Position numbers and translations under genes: made by a program
Part shown: piece by piece, positions 36,511 through 48,420 of the stretch
Numbering within the stretch: position 1 is the stretch's first letter
Layout: every line of letters starts with the position of its first letter
Source: Adineta steineri
Taxonomy: Eukaryota > Rotifera > Eurotatoria > Adinetida > Adinetidae
Direction of reading: 5' to 3'
NCBI GenBank assembly: GCA_905250115.1
Contig: CAJNOI010000064.1
Span: 186,001-250,000 of the forward strand
Length of the DNA: 64,000 bases
The notes under the pieces: generated by a model
What the model was told of the DNA's origin: nothing
The model's input: only the letters and a program-made list of their open reading frames with translations
Databases searched by the model: none

Positions 36511-37623
36511 CTATTTCCAACAAAACCAACCTCTTTTTGTTACTTTACTGATAAATGTCTTGTGAAAACGTTTTCTCAATGTACTTAATGTTAATAAATA
36601 AATATAAAATCCACAACTAGGTTCCAAATACATAGTAGTTCTAACAAATAACGGAATCCATATCGATTGATTTCCATTAAGTATTGGTCTTTTTTGTATC
36701 GTATGTAGAAGAGAATAAAGAGCATAAGTACCATATGGTAATGATGTTAATACTGTAACAAATATCTCACTTATTATCATTGATGTTAATTGTCGATCAA
36801 TTCGATGTTGAATTGTATTTTCACAACGAGAACAATATGTACCCATTGAATCAATACTATACTTTTTTTTCCGACTATGACAATGACATTTTAAACATAA
36901 AAAATAATCACCAAACATAGATAAACAATGAATATTTCTCAATGTTAATATTCCGAATATTGTCATCGTTATTGGTAAAATAAAACAATGAATTGATGAT
37001 ATCCATACAACCCATAAAATACGATGATGTGGAACACAACCTTCAGAAGGTGATTTTATTGTAAAATTAAATATATGTTGTAAAGATAATAATGCAGAAA
37101 TTATACATGAAATAATACATAATCTTTGTATATATGGATGACTACAAAAACATTTATTAAAACTACCCGCACTACCCGTACTATTATGTCGTTTTCCTCG
37201 ACGATATGTTGAACAATATCGATTAATTGAAGCAAATAAAAGCATTTGAAATGATAAATCCGTACTTAATAAATGTAAATAACTACGTATTTTACACATA
37301 ATAATATCATAATTAGATATTGAATGTGAAAGAAGCACTGTATCATTTTGATTATTTGACCAATCGACAGTTATTTTAATCCAATGATAATTTGGATAAA
37401 GATGAATTAATAATTGTAGAACAGGTAAATTATTTAATGTAACAAAATCGCTGACTGTTGAAAAGAGAATATACATCGTACAAGGAAGAGATCGTAATGG
37501 TTTTTGAAGAAAAAATGCAACTTTAAGTAAATTACCAATATTACCAAAAATAAGATAGAAAAGATTAATATAAATATTAATATAACGAATTGATGTATCA
37601 CTTTCTGTTTGATTGTATGGCAT
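36511..37623 (-). CDS. Seven-transmembrane receptor with a Cys-rich third intracellular loop
   Basis: Intronless 370-residue frame starting at ATG 37621-37623. The N-terminus has NQT glycosylation. TM1 is INLFYLIFGNIGNLLKVAFF with the family GN. TM3 follows IMCKIRSYLHLL and ends FASINRYCSTYRR, with NRY in the DRY position. TM4 is LCIISCIISALLSL, TM5 WVVWISSIHCFILPITMTIFGIL, TM6 MIISEIFVTVLTSLPYG, and TM7 EPSCGFYIYLLTLSTLRKR. The loop between TM5 and TM6 is unusual: CLKCHCH, then 14 residues, then CSRC, which is zinc-ribbon-like spacing. A second Cys pair (CFCSH) lies in the loop after TM3. Ligand unknown. Family placement with divergent rotifer class A receptors is by topology and TM1/TM3/TM7 motifs. 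Confidence 0.83.
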   Translation of the reverse strand: MPYNQTESDTSIRYINIYINLFYLIFGNIGNLLKVAFFLQKPLRSLPCTMYILFSTVSDFVTLNNLPVLQLLIHLYPNYHWIKITVDWSNNQNDTVLLSHSISNYDIIMCKIRSYLHLLSTDLSFQMLLFASINRYCSTYRRGKRHNSTGSAGSFNKCFCSHPYIQRLCIISCIISALLSLQHIFNFTIKSPSEGCVPHHRILWVVWISSIHCFILPITMTIFGILTLRNIHCLSMFGDYFLCLKCHCHSRKKKYSIDSMGTYCSRCENTIQHRIDRQLTSMIISEIFVTVLTSLPYGTYALYSLLHTIQKRPILNGNQSIWIPLFVRTTMYLEPSCGFYIYLLTLSTLRKRFHKTFISKVTKRGWFCWK

Positions 37624-38557
37624 TTTATTAAAGTAAAAATGATGGAAAATGCAATTGTTAATAAATGATGGAATAGAAAACTATAAAAATGATCCTATAT
37701 ATATAGTATTTAGATTCATTATATTCTTTAGTTGTCTATCTCGGGGGAGAAAGGAAGAAAATTATTATAATGAGTGTCTAGATTTTTTTCTGGTTAAAAC
37801 AGATGTTTTTACTTTATATTGGAGGAAACTTAGATGTTACATTTATCTAAATTATATAAGATTAGTTGAAGAAAAACAACATCTCAAAAATATTTAATTA
37901 CAATGTATTTTTGAAAATGTATTAGTACCTGTTTACCTTAGTAAAATACCTAATAGTTAATAATGAGAAATGCAGATTTTTCTTTCAATTGTTGCAATCA
38001 TATAAATAAGCATTTCATTGCGTTATTATATAGATTAGTAATTGACATGTCATAAATTTCTTTTTCTTTAAGTGTAGTTGATGGTGCTTAATTGTATTTA
38101 ATTATGTTTGAGAAAGTACTCAGAGAAAAAAAAGGGTTGAAAAAACCTAGTGTAGACTAACAATCATATGTTAAAAATATGAATTGATTCATTATAAAAA
38201 AATTTTTTATTATTGGTAAATAATTTAAATATAAGTCAAGTATTTTACGTAGTTGCATTTGAAATTAGTAATAGTTTTAAATATACTTCTTCGATAAAAA
38301 GAATAGTGTCTAAATTGAAATTAAGAATTAATAGGTTAATTAATAAAAGATTAGCTGAATTCTTTTATTTCACCAATATCTGTATTGTCTATTGTCATTA
38401 CTAATGAAGTAATGATTTATTTAGTTCATCATTTTCTATCACAATAAATTGATGGTGCATGTTTTATGAAAGGCTTGTAAAATATATCCAAGAAAATTCA
38501 ACATATTGTCTCAACAAATGGTATTACAAATATAGTTCGATCTTTGATTGATATTTA

Positions 38558-38824
38558 CCCATGTAAAAATAATTGCAGTTTTAACGAAGCCTCGTAACGT
38601 AAAAATCCGTTAAAAAATTAACGGCTTCATAAAAATCGATGCTGCCCTTTTTAACCATGAAAACGCCTGAAAGATTGCAAATATATTAAACAGCGTTAGA
38701 TTTTCCCAGTTTTAACGCGTTTTGAAGGTTAAAAAGGTAACATTAATTCTTGTGAAGCCGTGGAATTTTTAACGGATTTTCACGTTACGGGACTTCGTTA
38801 AAATTGCAATTATTTTTACATGGG
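38558..38824. mobile_element. Non-autonomous foldback transposon with ~70-bp terminal inverted repeats
   Basis: Begins CCCATGTAAAAATAATTGCA and ends with the exact inverse TGCAATTATTTTTACATGGG. The two arms stay about 90% complementary for roughly 70 bases, including GTAACGT(A/G)AAAATCCGTT. The centre holds a second, smaller inverted pair, CCCTTTTTAACC / GGTTAAAAAGG. No open frame. I found no convincing target-site duplication, so the superfamily is open. Confidence 0.85.
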
Positions 38825-40044
38825 CAGAGCATCAAATAGATGATGCTTGGAAGACATTTGAACATCACTAAAATTCCCTTTTTTTATATTGAATTTAAAC
38901 ATCATAGCATTGGTCAATTGTGACTAGTACAACAAAGAAAGACAAGAGAAGAACTACATTGACTATTAAATTAATTATAGAATTTATAAAAAAAAAGAAA
39001 TTGATATTCTTGTATGAACTAATGAACAAGAAGAAACACGATCAAGTATATAAGACTATTAACTGGAAATACCAAAAACTTGAACGAGCAAGCATATTGG
39101 TACAAAATAAAGTGAATTAGAACAATAATATTAACTAAAATATTTTTGATTTTCAAAATAACAAGTGGAGGCTCTATATAACTCCCGTTATTAAAATTAT
39201 AAGTTATCTGATGGAGACAACGACTCTTATTTTCTTCCATTTTTGTAGTTTAACTGTTTCTATCTAAAACCAATACTGACCATAGTCTGAAGTGTATTCT
39301 CTATATCATAACTATTTTCAAAATAATATTGGTAATCAAATTAATATTACTTTTCAGATTTATATAGTCTTGGGTACGAATAATTCTGATAATATGACTG
39401 ACATCTCCCGTGTATTAAAATCAATCTCCATAATTATTAATAAGATATGCGATACTCAGTATATATTAGTTATGAGTAGAATTTAAACACAATTAAAGAT
39501 TAACAATTAATACTTCTAAAATAATCGATATACTACTATGAAAAATTCAATATTTATACAGATTGAACAATGTAAATAAAAAAGATTTTAAATTAAAAAT
39601 ATTTGCTTAATTTGAATAGCGACGACGCATAAAATAAAATCTTATCAATTTAATATTCATTTGTATTTTTTAATGAAAAAAAATTTTTATCAAAAAATAA
39701 TTGTTTAATCGTTGAGTAGTATTAGAAAATCTTTGAATTTGTTTTTCTACTAAAAATATCATAAATAATTCTTTATATTTTAGAAATTTATATCCACGAG
39801 TAGCCGACACGTGACTGAATATAATATGTGCACATCATCCGAATTTTACAAAGATATATTTGCCGAAATTGATAATCAATTTCATATTTATTTTTATGTA
39901 TGTGTACTTTTATCGATTTATTTATTAACATAATACTCAGTGAACTACAATAGTCCTTCAACAGAAAAGTACTGAAAAATACTGTATGCATGTTATTATA
40001 TTATCCAGAGATAATGCCTTTTTTTGGCAACAACAAATCTCATG

Positions 40045-40092
40045 TGACGTCAAGAAAGAGAAAAACATCAACACAATGGAGAAGATGACTCA
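40045..40092. promoter_or_regulatory. CRE and AP-1-like sites upstream of the hendecad protein gene
   Basis: A perfect palindromic CRE, TGACGTCA, lies at 40045-40052 and a TGACTCA AP-1/TRE site at 40086-40092, about 590-635 bases before the start codon at 40679. Both are bZIP recognition sequences. Whether they act on this gene is inference from position. Confidence 0.3.
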
Positions 40093-40678
40093 CTAAATGT
40101 ACTGTATACCCCTTTCTCATTTTTTATTAGTAACGATAGAAAGAGATAAAATACGCATTTCTCTTGTACAGCAATAATAAACGTATTTGATTTATTGTTT
40201 TCAGTGCGGAATAGTTGTATAAGTTAAATCAAAGCATTGCATTGCATAGTCATCATATCTATTTTTATCTTTCTCCCGAAAAAAATATTATGCGATCATT
40301 TTTTTTCAACCTTTCATGTTTATATGCTAACATCATATCAACATCCCATATGCACAGATCCAATTTCTTTCTCTCCTCTCTGTTATTTTTTATCTGAGTA
40401 GCAATCGCCGTAATAATTTACGTTTGTTTTCTTTTTTTTCTTTTCCGTTCTTACGAATCCTTTATACTCATGTATAGATAGAAAAAAAAAATAGGAGTGA
40501 ATCTTTATTGCGAATATAGAGAAAAAAGAGAGAGAGAACGTACTAAGCATAAAAATAAACAACGAGAAAACAAGAGTACTATATATTCTTTGCGCATCAT
40601 CATTACCATTCATTCGCTAACCCAAGCATCTCAATACTACTACAATAACTCTAGATTTTATTCTATTAAATAACAAAG

Positions 40679-41911
40679 ATGTCAGCTATTATTAACGCTA
40701 TATTCGGCACACACTCTGATGCAGATCAACAAGTAACAGTTGAAGGTAGTAATGCTGCTACTACAGAACGTCTACATACATCTGCTGTATCCGATGATGT
40801 TCATGTTAAATCAGTTATTTCATCTGAAACTCACGCAAATGCAACACTTAATACTAAACTTAATATTAATAATTTATTATCAGAATTGAATACAACACAT
40901 GCACAAGTTGATCAATATTCTCGATCACGTACAGCTGCAATTAATGAACAAGTATGTTTATTATTCTCTCAAATTTAAGATTTTTAATTGTTTTTATATA
41001 GGTTCAAAAATCAATTGCTGATGTTCTGACAAATACTCAACGTTTACAAGAAGAATTAGTACTTGATGCAAATCGTCGCCATTTAATTATTGACAATGAT
41101 TATAAACTTCAATTACAAAAAGCAGTTGAAGCATTAGATGTTGTTAAAGCTAAAACTTTAGCTGAATTAGAACATGATTTACAAGTTAAACAACAAGTAA
41201 TCATGGCTGATGCTAAAAAACAAATTGATATTTTAAATGATCAAGCTAATGCAGCTAAGTTACATGCATTAGTCGAAGCACAAGAACAAGTACGAGAAAA
41301 TATTTCGAATCTCGCAGATCAAGTCGGTATATTAGGCAAACAAGATACTCAAAATTTATTACAATCAAAAACTACGACAGTAATTACTTCTCAAACACAA
41401 GCTTCAGGTCAAACAGAATCCGTTGTTGCTGATAGTCATACACAAATAGCAGTAAAAAGGTAAAGTTTAAAAAAAATGATTTTCTCAGTATAAAAACAAA
41501 CAAATTATTTTATATTTTAGTCCAGCGGAAGTAGTATCAGCTACGTCCACTACAACCAAAATTGTAGAACATGAAACTGCTTCTTCTGCTGCTGGTCATC
41601 ATAACAAAAAAAAAGGGAATAGGTAAAATTTGAGAAACTAACTTTTTCAATATGAAAACAAATAAATTATTTCATATTTTAGTCCATCGAAAGTAGTATC
41701 AGCTACATCCACTAAAACTGTAGAACATACAACTGCTTCTGGTGCAGCTACTGGGTAATTATTTTTGTCTATCTTTTCAAACAAAAATTATTTATTTTAA
41801 TATTAATCTTTCTGTAGAGCATCTACTTCGACAGCTTCATATGCAGCAGTTGCTTCTGGCGGACATATTGAAACTGAAGTCAAACCACCAAAAGATAATA
41901 CAAAATTTTAA
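40679..41911 (+). CDS. Disordered/coiled-coil protein with 11-residue periodicity (LEA/CAHS-like architecture, family unknown)
   Basis: Five exons, 40679-40951, 41002-41459, 41521-41622, 41683-41754 and 41818-41911, give exactly 333 codons (332 residues). Residues 1-65 are polar, Ser/Thr/Ala/His-rich, probably disordered. From about residue 66, and clearly from the exon 2 start at residue 92 to about 205, a long amphipathic helix with no Pro can be cut into eleven-residue units. Examples are TQRLQEELVLD, YKLQLQKAVEA, LDVVKAKTLAE and IMADAKKQIDI, with hydrophobics recurring at unit positions 1, 5 and 8/9. The tail is Ser/Thr/Ala-rich and contains two related exons (SPAEVVSATST and SPSKVVSATST). 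There is no signal peptide and no membrane segment, so it is probably cytosolic. The composition recalls desiccation-protective LEA and CAHS proteins, but I do not claim homology. Confidence 0.75.
41460..41817 (+). repeat. Tandem exon-intron duplication in the hendecad protein gene
   Basis: The intron/exon pair 41460-41622 and the pair 41623-41754 are copies. Both introns end AA(C)AAA.AAATTATTT.ATATTTTAG, and both exons begin TCCA(G/T)CG(G)AA(A)GTAGTATCAGCTAC, encode SP..VVSATST and continue VEH.TAS. The final exon starting at 41818 (ASTSTASYAAVASGG) may be a more diverged third copy. Confidence 0.8.
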
Positions 41912-42134
41912 AATACTGTCACACTCAAAGTCTTAAATTAGTTATTCTTGCTTGTATTATATTTTCATAGATACTATATGTATAACTATTTTTATTGTAT
42001 TTAAACATGCGAAATAAAATGTTTTTTTTCCTCGTAATTTTATCTTGTTTTTAAATCTATTCAATCTCTCTCAGAATAAATACTGAGAACATAAAATGTT
42101 ATAATTTGATGACATATATAACTTATCAATTATA

Positions 42135-42508
42135 ATGAGTATCGTACAAGGTTTTGTATGTTTTGTCTTACTGTTTGAATTTATTTCATCATCATCATCG
42201 GAAGATAATCTTCCTTTAAATATTTGTTTTACTCATAGATTATGTCATCCGAATGATGCGTATCTAACACTTACACCAATAACGTTTGATTCAAATTTAT
42301 ATAATTATACTATTCATTTTATACGTCCAAAGGACCCCAATGCATGTTGAGTTACATGTTGCTATCAACGTATCATATACAGCTGGTATTAATCGTGATA
42401 TAAGAAATATTGCTAAATAGGTTTTAACATCCAGTGGATGATCATATTCTTCAATGTAAACTAGTTGTTTTTCGATTCAATGGAAGAACTATTCAGCGAA
42501 ATGAATAA
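42135..42508 (+). pseudogene. Decayed or fragmentary secreted-protein gene
   Basis: An ATG at 42135 opens a signal peptide (MSIVQGFVCFVLLFEFISSSSS) followed by LPLNICFTHRLCHPNDAYLTLTPITFDSNLYNYTIHFIRPKDPNAC and a TGA at 42348. In the +1 frame from about 42335 coding character continues (MHVELHVAINVSYTAGINRD) to a TAG. A third open patch, HPVDDHILQCKLVVFRFNGRTIQRN, follows at about 42430-42508. Three coding-like pieces in shifted frames, with no good splice sites to link them, suggest a pseudogene; an unusual exon structure is the alternative. The family is not recognised, and it lies only 220 bases after the preceding gene. Confidence 0.4.
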
Positions 42509-45500
42509 AGGTGATAGAAAATCTATACTTTATTTAAACCTATTTCTAAAGTCACCGATTTTGAACGTACTTTACAATAAATATCAATTGTTTCTTTAAA
42601 CTTATTGCATAAATTTCATTTTGAATTCATCGTTAATATTTACATCGAACAGGTTACCTCACAAGTACTTAGACTTTATTCATAGATGAATGTTAGTAAC
42701 TATTTTTATCTATGTATACTTCATTTCAAACCTTGAAAATATGTAACCAGAATCTAGTATTAAATACAAAGACCAATATTTCATTCACTTCCATTTCTTT
42801 AGTTTTCGTAATTGATCTTGAAATATATTTCGAACTTTCATGGCATAATTGTAACAAAACACATAACACCTGTGTTTATTAACATATATTATGTAACGAA
42901 GTTGTCAAGCATAATGACTTATTCGTGTATGTACGTACAACAAAATACAGATGTGAAAAGTAGAACATTATATGTAATAGTTGTTCTACTCGAGAATATA
43001 TGAACACGATTTAGTCTATTACTAATGGACATGAGTTTGTAGTGATGTATTGTTCTTTGATTGATATAGGCTTACCGAAACAAGTATTTTGTATCATTCG
43101 TTCAATGATTTCTATTAATTCTTCTTAATTTACATGCTGTATAATCTCTATTCTTTCGTTGTCTAAAAAAAACAACAATAATCAAACACGAAGAATCATG
43201 TGTTCAAAAATATTTGATATATCTACTTCCATGAATTCAATACTGAAGATATGTTCACTAACATTGACAAATGATGACTTGTACTCAAATATTTACCTGT
43301 ACGAGCTTTCATTTGTTTTGTCTTGGTATCTTACAACTGTTTTATATATATTGTACAATCATAGAAATTGATTCAAATGTAGATTATTGGGAAGAAACTT
43401 TTGTTTTTTTTCTTTTTGTTATATTCGAATGAATTCGGTTCTGTTGATTACACATAAGCAAAGCTGATAGAAAGAAAAAATGCCAATCATATATTATATA
43501 AAGTACATATGCTTGATTGAAGACGACTAGAAAGCTGAATGAAGAATTATAATTACATAAGAGAAATAAATCGAAAGAATATATATTAACCGGAAAGAAT
43601 ATATATATAGAGAGAGAGACGTAAAATCTTAAATCACAAATGTCTTATTGTTTGGAAATCACAATTATATAATAAGCGTTATTGATATGGAAAAATGATT
43701 ATCTAGACATGCCTTCTTACTTAAAAAATTTTCATTGTTCATAGAGGCGGATTATTGAATCGACTTTACTCATTATTTTTTACTTTGACTCTTGACAAAC
43801 AATTTCAATCCATTGTATTTATTGACAAACTAATGAAGCGTGATGCCGTGCAGACAGATTTATTCATATGACTATATCCATTTAAATATTATTCACAATC
43901 TTTCTTTCCTTCTCATTTACCTGAGCATTGCCACACACACACGCACACGCATTCATCATCCGGTGTCTAAAAAAACTTATATAACATGTTCAATATACTA
44001 CTATATGTCAATTATTTTTTCTGTCTATCACAATCATTGTCGTCGATTGATTCAATTATTAAGAAGCTATTTGTATGCACGTGTATCTAGATCATGTATG
44101 TATATATAGCATCCTTGGAAATCTTTGCAGTTCAAAGGCTACCTTTCAATTTTAATATGTGAAAGAAAAAGTATATTTGATAAAGTAAGAATGAAAAAAA
44201 GAATATATAGGACAAAATCAGTCAAAAATTCTGTACATATGTTCGTCTCAGTTCTCAATATAGTAAAAACGAAAGATTGAATATCATTGTAAATAGACAT
44301 TGCTATATGTACGAACATTGGCTCGCGGCATCACTTAGTGTAACAGAAACCGAGTAAATGCTGATGATGACGATGACGACAACGATGATGATGAGAAAAA
44401 AACGACTGAATAACAGACACACTCAACTAAATGAATAAGTACAGTACGAAAAGAGAGACATCGTGAAAGGTGACATATTTAACATGAAAAACTGTTAAAT
44501 AAATGTAAGTAGATTTAAAATAATCTATTAATATCTATATTTAGAATTTAATAGTATGACTATATAATTATGTATATACTACTGAAGGTTCTTTTATTCT
44601 TCATAAGACTCACATGTATCGCCAGATTATGAAATTTTTTCTGATTATATATTTAAACATTTAAAATATCCCTCTGTTAGAATAATTTGTCAACTATTTA
44701 ATACTCTATTAATTAGATATTATAGAATGTCCTTGGATTAGAAACGTGCAAAATCGAATGTTACATTCTGAACAATGTTTTTTGTACACATAAAATTTAT
44801 CTCCTACAAAGATCAATTCTTTTTTTTTTCTTTTCTTGTGATTATAATATCGAAATATTTAACATAAAACATAGACATGATATACGCATGTATACACATG
44901 TCTCATGTTCTTTAATTTCATTAGTTCTTTTACACCTGTTTGTATGTATAACAATATGACAAGTGTCCACTTTCATCGCTCTTACTATTATATATATATA
45001 TATATATATGTATGTTTGAACATCAAACAACACCTATACATTTTAAATTTACCTCTCAAGCATGATGAATTGTTCACTTAGTTCTATGAGCATGTTTAAC
45101 ATATATTTCATGTCTGTGCTATTCATAAACGTAACGAAGAAGAAAATAAGACAGATAATGAATAGAAGGTGATCTGAATATTTAAATTTTTTGTCATAAT
45201 GAATTCTCTTGGGTTTCTTTTCTTCTCTTTTTTTTTGTTGATATTCAAACACGATCGTTCCTTTTTTTCTCATTGATACGAACATAAGTATACGTTAAAT
45301 ATTCATTAAAAAAAGCCTCAGACACAGAATTCTAGTTTTTTGTACGTAGACATTTAGTGCCAAGGTAATACGTAATCATATTATGAATTCACACACATTT
45401 TTAAAGTCATTAACGAATAATTATATAGTGTGTGTATATGACATCAATCATCGTATGAGGAAACAAAAGAAGAAAGAAAGAAGGAAAAGAAAAAAAAGAA

Positions 45501-46539
45501 TGAAAATCAGTATACATTTTTTTTTATTACAAGGTAAAATATGAAATATTGATAAATAAAAAGTGCTTAAAGTGTTATACTCTCGATTTAAATGTTCAGT
45601 AGTAGATATTGACATACGAAATTATTCGCACCAATGATAATAGTAACAGTTCGATTATAAATGATACTAATCTACCGACAATTTAAGTTCAGTCAGGTAT
45701 GTAAAGAAAAGTGTACACATCAATTGATTGATCGATCGATCGATCGGAAGAGAAAAAATATGCATTAATGGGAGAGAGGGAGAAAAAAGCTATGGTAATC
45801 TCTTAAAGATTAGAGAAGAGTTCACATATTTTCTTTTTTTCATGATCATAATCGTTCTTAACTTAAATTGAGTGCAACGATAACAGCAGTCTCTATATTC
45901 TTCACATATATATGTATATGTAGGAGAATATTACTAACTCAGCACGATAATTATTATTCTTTATTGAGTGTAAAAAGTAAAAGTCAGAAGACGAAAAAAA
46001 AAAAAATATTCGTCTTATATAATCAAATCAAAAGCTGAAAATTTGTTTATGAGTGAACACAGACGATTGTTATATATCATCAAAAAATTATCAGTAAGTA
46101 TCTCGTTTAATTTAATTACTGTCTGAGATAAATAGGTTTTAAGAAATCCGACCATATCTCCCTTAGAGTTTTAAAATAATCCTATAAAAAAATTTTTTTT
46201 TTCAATTTGTATTTTGATAAGAGTACAACATTTTTTTATGACACTCCAAGTAGTGAACATCATTAAATAATTACCAAGCTTGTTCTTTTTTTTATAACAT
46301 TTCATAAAAAAAAAAAAGAAGAAAAAAAAACATCATTTAACTATTTGTTGCTTTACTCGGTTGGAGTGTCTCACTCTCATGAGCACTCTTTCATTTTCGA
46401 TGATGCATGCCAAGTGACATATACATTTTTCTAGTTACATTCATTCTTTGTCTATTTTATATTGAGCTATAGTCCTTTCAGATATTTGATTCTATTATTC
46501 TTGCTTTGTGACACGCCGCAATGGTGTGTTGTCTGTGCG
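42509..46539. other. Large intergenic region with simple repeats, no gene seen
   Basis: Four kilobases of AT-rich DNA. It contains a (TA)n run at about 44988-45008, a short GA run near 43610, an ACAC-rich patch near 43935, a GATC-palindrome run at 45729-45746, and poly-A/poly-T tracts near 46190 and 46310. No coding exon could be supported in either strand. Confidence 0.5.
45729..45746. repeat. (ATCG)n palindromic microsatellite
   Basis: Four tandem ATCG units preceded by TTGATTG form a self-complementary run of GATC sites in an otherwise GC-poor region. Confidence 0.7.
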
Positions 46540-48420
46540 ATGGTTATTGTGTTTCTTCTTTTCCTTTACATCCATATGACATATTGCCAAACAACAACAA
46601 CAGCAACAACAAGGCCGGATTTTATTTACAATTGTTCATTTTTAAATAATACATATTTAACAAATTCAGCAGTTTCTGATCAATTTCAATTTATTAATCA
46701 AACATCAGTTAGTCTTACTGCTAGTTACGCATTTACATTATCAACAACATTTGAACTTGGTCTTATTTATCAATTTTCCCCTTCAAATTATCTTGTACCA
46801 TTTCCTGTTATATTTAATTGTGCATCCATTGTACATTCTTGTCAACTAAAAACAATAACTGGTACAACAGTATCAACACGTGATTCCGAACCAATACGTG
46901 TTGAATTAACATCATTTAATTATACAAAAACTACAACATCAAGTCAATTTAATCAGATGAGTTTATATTTAAAACAAGGACGTTATCAATTGAGCAATTG
47001 TTCATTAAATAATGACCAACAAATGACAGATCCAAAAACAATATTTTATATACAAATCGACTATGAAAAATCTGTTGGTAAGTCGAAAGACATTTTTTCA
47101 CCTTGAAAAATAAATATACAAACGTTTTTCTTTAAATTGACATGTGTAGACAACATATTTGCATGATAGAAAAGCACGCATTGTGTATTTTCTTTCTTGT
47201 ATTTTAATAAATCCACAAAAAAGAAATTTTTTTGAATAGTTTAATGAATCCAATTATTTTGATTCTAATATGAAATTGAATGAATACTCTTTCTATTTAT
47301 TCATATTGATAAAGATTAGATTAGATAAAAATGCTTTGATTGATCAATGTATAGCGATTTGTCATATTTCCTTGAGATTTATTTTTCAAATTGTAAACTA
47401 TATTACTTATAGAATCTCATATATTTGTCTCTATAGGTACTCCATGTGATTCAATGAGTACAACATGTGGTTCACCTTCATTAACAACTTGTTCGTCATC
47501 AAAATGTGCCTGTATTTCATCAGCTAGTTCAGTTGTATCGTATTCCGATTCACTTTATTGTGCTGATATGTTGAATACATCAAATTGTCATATATTCCCA
47601 TCACGTTGTATAATGTGGTGTAATCAAACAACAAATTATCTATGCATTTGTCCTAGTGATACATTAAAAATTCAACGAAATAATATCTTTATTTGTGAAT
47701 TACCTGTTAATTCAGATAATTGTTCAATTGATGATAATATACGTCGTTGTTCACTTGGACAATGTTGTCTTAATGGTCAATGTATGGATTGTTCATTAGC
47801 AACATCAACAACAACATTAAAAACAATCAATATAAATGAGTAAAAAAAAATTTTTGTTTCGATTTTTTAATAAAACAGAAATATTTCTTCGTTTTAGTAG
47901 TACAATAGATGAACGTCTTCGTATAGCTCTTAGTGTTATAGCTGGTTTACTAGGTACATCCGTGCTTATTCTTTTAGTTGCATTTTATTGGTTACGTCGT
48001 AAACAAAAATTATGTCGATTAACAGCGGAAAAATCACTTGAATCATCATCTTCATCATCACTTTATATCTCACCTGTACAACAAAAGCAACAACAAGAAA
48101 ATTATTTCTCGTCAACATCACCAATTTATCAATTATCATATAACGATGAGAAGACAAGCAAACCATTTTATCGAGCTGATTCATTTCGTCAAGCTGTTAG
48201 ATTTGGTCATAAAGAAAAACAAATTATTGAACATGTATCAACAAAACGTGATAGTTTTATTAATGAAAAAGATGGATGGTCATCGCCAACTTTTAGTACA
48301 TTAGAATATGTTATCCCAACAATAGCTGATGAAAATATGAATAATAACAATAATAATAATAATACGTATACTTATCAAACAATCATTCCATCATCACCAG
48401 TTCTTACTCATGCTGTATAA
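46540..48420 (+). CDS. Type I single-pass membrane protein with Cys-rich ectodomain, function unknown
   Basis: Three exons: 46540-47077, 47437-47839 and 47898-48420. The first in-frame ATG, at 46540, gives a signal peptide (MVIVFLLFLYIHMTYCQ); upstream in-frame codons open on TTG and are unlikely to be used. The ectodomain (residues about 18-310) is Thr/Ser-rich with many N-glycosylation sites (NCS, NNT, NQT, NYT). Exon 2 supplies a Cys-rich segment (CGSPSLTTC, CACISS, CNQTTNYLCICPSD, CSLGQCCLNGQCMDC) of EGF-like or knottin-like spacing. Exon 3 gives the membrane segment (IALSVIAGLLGTSVLILLVAFYWL), RRKQK stop-transfer and a ~140-residue Ser/Gln/Asn-rich cytoplasmic tail. The first intron is long (359 nt). 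A bdelloid surface receptor or adhesion protein is likely, but I recognise no named family. Confidence 0.72.

Larger units (their letters stand above)
37624..40678. other. Intergenic region with a long-TIR foldback and bZIP-type sites
   Basis: 3 kb between the leftward GPCR and the rightward hendecad protein gene. It contains a 267-bp foldback element at 38558-38824 and CRE/AP-1-like sites at 40045 and 40086 (separate entries). The rest shows no supported coding exon. Confidence 0.5.

Noticed and set aside
40679..41911. Direct assignment to tardigrade CAHS or to LEA group 3
   Set aside because: Only the general helix-and-disorder layout is shared; I see no diagnostic motif of either family, so the link is kept as a hypothesis.
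46462..46539. Upstream extension of the type I membrane protein
   Set aside because: It would start on TTG; the ATG at 46540 directly opens a good signal peptide.
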